Source: Proteobacteria bacterium ST_bin14
GTDB lineage: Bacteria; Pseudomonadota; Alphaproteobacteria; Sphingomonadales; Sphingomonadaceae
Assembly (NCBI GenBank): GCA_002083655.1
Contig: MSXR01000018.1
Coordinates: 18,674-82,673 of the forward strand
Reading direction: 5' to 3'
Length of the DNA: 64,000 nt
In this document: positions 61,702-64,000 of the stretch, in pieces
Layout: each line of letters begins with the position of its first letter
Numbering within the stretch: the stretch's first letter is position 1
Program-made: the position numbers and the translations under genes
Notes under the pieces: generated by a model
Seen by the model: only the letters and a program-made list of their open reading frames with translations
Databases searched by the model: none
What the model was told of the DNA's origin: nothing

Positions 61702-62099
61702 TGCCCTCGGCCCGCGTAGTGGCGGCACATCAACAGTAGTTCGGAATCGACCCCATCGGCATCGCGGATGAACAACACATAGGCAAAGGTGCTGCCGAAG
61801 GTGACGATCATCTCGTACCAGCCGAGGTGCTTCCCCAGCCAATCCCACGCTGGCTGAAATCCCGCGCTACCGAAGCGGGCACCGTCGATCGGCTCGACCA
61901 ACGGTGAAAAGCCAACGTGCCGGATGATATCGGCCTCTGTGTCGCCCGGTTCAACGATCAGGTACTCGGTCCAGTCGGTCAGATCGTAATCGGCGGTAAC
62001 GAGGGCTGCGATCCGGGCCGCCAACAGGGCTCTTAGTTGGAGGTCAAGATCAAGTGTGAGAGCGCGCGCCATCGTGGCACGGTTGTAGAGATTCTTCAT
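61698..62099 (-). CDS. Island soluble protein, paralogue of 62193
   Basis: This 133-residue protein shares with the product at 62193 the pattern VEPGD near the middle, a W/F-rich segment (FQPAWDWLGKH against FEPSWEFVERH) and a C-terminal strand-helix (VDSELLLMCRHYA against IDSDLLTLCRAYA). The family is not known to me. It has no membrane or signal segments. Its stop is coupled to the membrane gene at 61453. An AAGG element lies 9 bases before the ATG. Confidence 0.7.
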   Translation of the reverse strand: MKNLYNRATMARALTLDLDLQLRALLAARIAALVTADYDLTDWTEYLIVEPGDTEADIIRHVGFSPLVEPIDGARFGSAGFQPAWDWLGKHLGWYEMIVTFGSTFAYVLFIRDADGVDSELLLMCRHYAGRGQ

Positions 62100-62119
62100 G
62101 ATCGGGGCCTTTCGGGCAT

Positions 62120-62151
62120 AAAAAATGCGCCCGTGGGAAATCCCAGGACGC
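62120..62151 (-). terminator. Intrinsic terminator between the two soluble paralogues
   Basis: On the minus strand the stem GCGTCCTGGG with CCCACGGGCGC (one bulge) is followed by ATTTTTT. It lies 41 bases after the stop of the gene at 62193 and upstream of the 61698 gene. Confidence 0.8.
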
Positions 62152-62192
62152 GTATCGGTTTGAGGTTCGTGAGGTGCAGGTTTGGGGGCGAT

Positions 62193-62570
62193 TTAGCTCG
62201 GCTCTGTGCCCTCCGCTTTGTTGGCGTAGGCGCGGCACAGGGTTAGCAGATCGCTGTCGATCCCGTGACGGTCAGGGATAAAGTAGACGTGGGCGAAACC
62301 GGAATCGTCCAGGATGAATACGGCCTCGAAGAAGCCGCAGCTGTGCCGCTCAACGAACTCCCACGACGGTTCGAATTCGGGCTCCCCGTAGCGGCTTCCG
62401 TCAACGAGATTGGTCATGATTTCGGTAACGTCATCACCGGGCTCGACAACATGAAAGCGGGCGAGGTCGCTGACTGGGCCGTCGTATTCGGCAAGCTGCT
62501 CGAACCGACGCTGCAGAAGGTTTCGCAGGTGAGGATCGTCCAGATTGGACGGGTTGGTGATTATTCGCAT
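62193..62570 (-). CDS. Island soluble protein, paralogue of 61698
   Basis: This is a 125-residue protein with the same architecture as the product at 61698 (VVEPGD, FEPSWEFVERH, DSDLLTLCRAYA). A charged N-terminal helix (PHLRNLLQRRFEQLAEY) precedes it. An AGGAG ribosome site stands 8 bases before the ATG at 62570. It lies between two terminators, so it is transcribed as its own unit, unlike the coupled copy. Function is unknown. Confidence 0.7.
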   Translation of the reverse strand: MRIITNPSNLDDPHLRNLLQRRFEQLAEYDGPVSDLARFHVVEPGDDVTEIMTNLVDGSRYGEPEFEPSWEFVERHSCGFFEAVFILDDSGFAHVYFIPDRHGIDSDLLTLCRAYANKAEGTEPS

Positions 62571-62588
62571 GGTCTTATCTCCTGAATC

Positions 62589-62619
62589 AAAAAAGCCCCG
62601 GCGGTGAGGCCAGGGCTTT
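62589..62619 (-). terminator. Intrinsic terminator after the 62643 gene
   Basis: The minus-strand stem (AAAGCCC..GGC paired with GCC..GGGGCTTT) is followed by a T tract. It separates the membrane gene at 62643 from the soluble gene at 62193. Confidence 0.85.
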
Positions 62620-62642
62620 GAAGGTTGGTGATGTGGTTTTAA

Positions 62643-62921
62643 TCAGTCGTCGGGGTTCGGAAGTGGCAGGGTTTGGTCATCAACCTTTGCCAATCGCTCT
62701 TTACGCTTGAAGTAAAAACCTACGGCCAAGAGTGTTGCGGTGATCGCAGTAACTATCAGGGGATATGTAGCAAATCCACCGAGCACTACTAATACGATGA
62801 TTAGCCCTACTGTTTCCTTGGTACGAAATATAAGGCCAGCTAGAAAGAGGAGTATGATAATCGCCTTTGTTACGTAGACAAATATCGCTATCGAAATAAA
62901 TGCTAATATAACCTGCCACAT
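62643..62921 (-). CDS. Small membrane protein, paralogue of 61453
   Basis: This is a 92-residue protein with three hydrophobic stretches and a charged C-terminal tail (KRKERLAKVDDQ). The turn IFRTKETVGLIIV and the helix after it match the product at 61453. It is AT-richer than the flanking chromosome. It ends in a terminator and is not coupled to the soluble paralogue. Function is unknown. Confidence 0.65.
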   Translation of the reverse strand: MWQVILAFISIAIFVYVTKAIIILLFLAGLIFRTKETVGLIIVLVVLGGFATYPLIVTAITATLLAVGFYFKRKERLAKVDDQTLPLPNPDD

Positions 62922-62946
62922 TTTTATTCAGCCTTATAATTTAGAT

Positions 62947-62983
62947 AAATAAAAAGCGCCTCGCCGATTGCTCCACGGGCGCT
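62947..62983 (-). terminator. Intrinsic terminator after the 63116 gene
   Basis: AGCGCC pairs with GGCGCT around a larger inner stem-loop, followed by TTTTATTT on the minus strand. It lies about 130 bases after the stop of the membrane coiled-coil gene. Confidence 0.75.
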
Positions 62984-63115
62984 CAGAGTGAGGTTGGCTA
63001 GTTTTGCAGAACCCGAGGAATTCAGAGGATTCACGATTGAGAACAATACTAACTAGTCGTCGTTTTCTGGCTCCTTGTTCCTAAAGCAGGTGCGTCGCGC
63101 GGCGATGGCTACCGC

Positions 63116-63883
63116 TCATTCGATGTTGGGTTCACCGATATTTTGTATCGAGCAGTCGTCGGCGATTAGCTGAGCGCGAACGGTAGCGGTTCGTATTGCG
63201 CCGAATGCGTTTTCGGCTCTGAAGGTCATTTGCACGTTATTTCGGTCATCGTCCGGGACGATCACGACTGTTTTGACGTGTTCAAACGCCCGGGGATTAT
63301 GAAGGCTTTCCTTCACTGGGTCCTCTAGCCCGGTAAGATGATGTCCGAAGGTCGAAAAGCAGGCCTCGAGTTTGCGATTCATTACAGCGACTTCCTCTAA
63401 CGCTCCTTCCAGCTTTGCGAGCGACCGTTTTGCGTCATCGCGGCGTGCCGTTGCAACGGCGGCTCTTTGATCGACCTCTGCCTTCGCAGCTAAAGCTTTA
63501 CGGTCAGCCGCGGCTTGAACCGCTGCAGCTTTAGCGCCCTGAGGGGTCCGTTCGTATGCCTCTCGGACTTGGGTGCTAACGATGACGGTGAAAACGAATG
63601 AAGCCATGAGCCCGACATAAGCTCCCACGCGGGCGATAGCGGGGATGCGCCAAAAAATGGGAGGGAATAATACTAATGCAGCAAAAACGCTGAACCCGAG
63701 CTGGGCATAGACTAAGCCGCTCGACACGCCCTTAATTCCGATTCGCTCCAGCGGTAGCAGAGCGCCAACAACCATCAAAAGTGCGAAAACGAACGCTAGC
63801 CACTGCGCGAACTGCGCAATCGCGTTGCGGACTTGGAGTAAAGCACCGCTCAGCGGTTGTTTGATTTTCTCTGTTAAATCCAT
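63116..63883 (-). CDS. Membrane protein with coiled coil, unknown function
   Basis: This is a 255-residue protein with three membrane helices (about residues 28-50, 60-80 and 85-105). A long charged coiled coil rich in Ala, Lys and Arg (about 118-175) follows, and then a C-terminal domain of about 80 residues with two cysteines (EACFSTF and DDCSIQN). I know no family. The ATG at 63883 has a perfect AAGGAGG site; the frame starts further upstream without a better signal. It is the rightmost gene of the island seen in this window. Confidence 0.7.
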   Translation of the reverse strand: MDLTEKIKQPLSGALLQVRNAIAQFAQWLAFVFALLMVVGALLPLERIGIKGVSSGLVYAQLGFSVFAALVLFPPIFWRIPAIARVGAYVGLMASFVFTVIVSTQVREAYERTPQGAKAAAVQAAADRKALAAKAEVDQRAAVATARRDDAKRSLAKLEGALEEVAVMNRKLEACFSTFGHHLTGLEDPVKESLHNPRAFEHVKTVVIVPDDDRNNVQMTFRAENAFGAIRTATVRAQLIADDCSIQNIGEPNIE

Positions 63884-64000
63884 TTTTCCCTCCTTGAGGA
63901 TGCAGCCCAAATTGGGCGAGATGCGGCCTCATCCGACGATTAAGATTATCGACGGGCGCGACCATTGCTAGTAAAATTTGACCTGCTCCCCAGAATTCAT

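Noticed and set aside
63960..64000. TGACCTGCTCCCC at the right edge, similar to ends of some IS3-family elements
   Set aside because: Only about 13 bases are visible before the window ends and no transposase can be seen.
1..64000. CRISPR arrays, rRNA genes, classic restriction or biosynthetic gene clusters
   Set aside because: No spaced direct repeats of CRISPR type, no rRNA sequence and no NRPS/PKS or restriction genes were found on either strand.

Overview
The window is GC-rich bacterial chromosome, most likely from an alphaproteobacterium of the Sphingomonadales. This is inferred from the gene families: a SciP-type CtrA inhibitor, an Mla lipid-transport operon with a STAS-MlaE fusion, a transglutaminase/ATP-grasp/alpha-E cluster, and dispersed GC-rich repeats. 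There is one intact tRNA gene (tRNA-Ser, GGA) and no rRNA.

Layout. 1-25.6 kb is conserved backbone: fabI (cut by the window edge), a YihY/BrkB membrane protein, a type II DnaJ, a transglutaminase and ATP-grasp/alpha-E pair, pdxH, a cation-diffusion facilitator, a PhzF protein, a serine hydrolase, mnmA, sciP, two GlsB/YeaQ membrane proteins around a SIMPL protein, an RND efflux pair, a DUF445 protein, a HAD phosphatase, an Mla-type operon and a periplasmic cyclophilin. A 216-bp repeat occurs in inverted orientation on both sides of the 2.7-8.6 kb block.

25.7-45 kb, after tRNA-Ser, is a patched accessory region. It has an IS6-family element with a frameshifted transposase, several IS6-family end scars, a MITE-like 160-bp derivative, an IS3 orfA fragment and truncated genes. 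Between these lie a four-gene operon (folE, ECF sigma factor, flavo-iron-sulfur reductase, chlorite dismutase-like haem protein), a LysR-controlled CMD protein and hydrolase, a Sel1 protein, two secreted hydrolases, and an IclR-linked acyl-CoA catabolic cluster. That cluster has two acyl-CoA dehydrogenases (one methylsuccinyl-CoA dehydrogenase-like) and a thiolase. Two of its other genes have been collapsed by internal deletions.

45.2-51.4 kb is a tightly overlapping operon: an oxoprolinase/hydantoinase fusion, DUF969, DUF979 and DUF2891, probably for uptake and hydrolysis of 5-oxoproline or a related cyclic amide. 51.5-57 kb has an ABC-2 exporter with a DesK/DesR-like two-component system, then a secreted amidohydrolase with a CIA30-like domain.

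From 57.25 kb to the right edge is an integrative element inserted in a tRNA-Thr gene. The displaced 3' part of the tRNA marks its left end. A tyrosine integrase lacks a normal start codon. Beyond it are a RecA-like ATPase, two related pairs of small membrane and soluble proteins, and a membrane coiled-coil protein. The right end, with the intact tRNA-Thr, should lie beyond the window.
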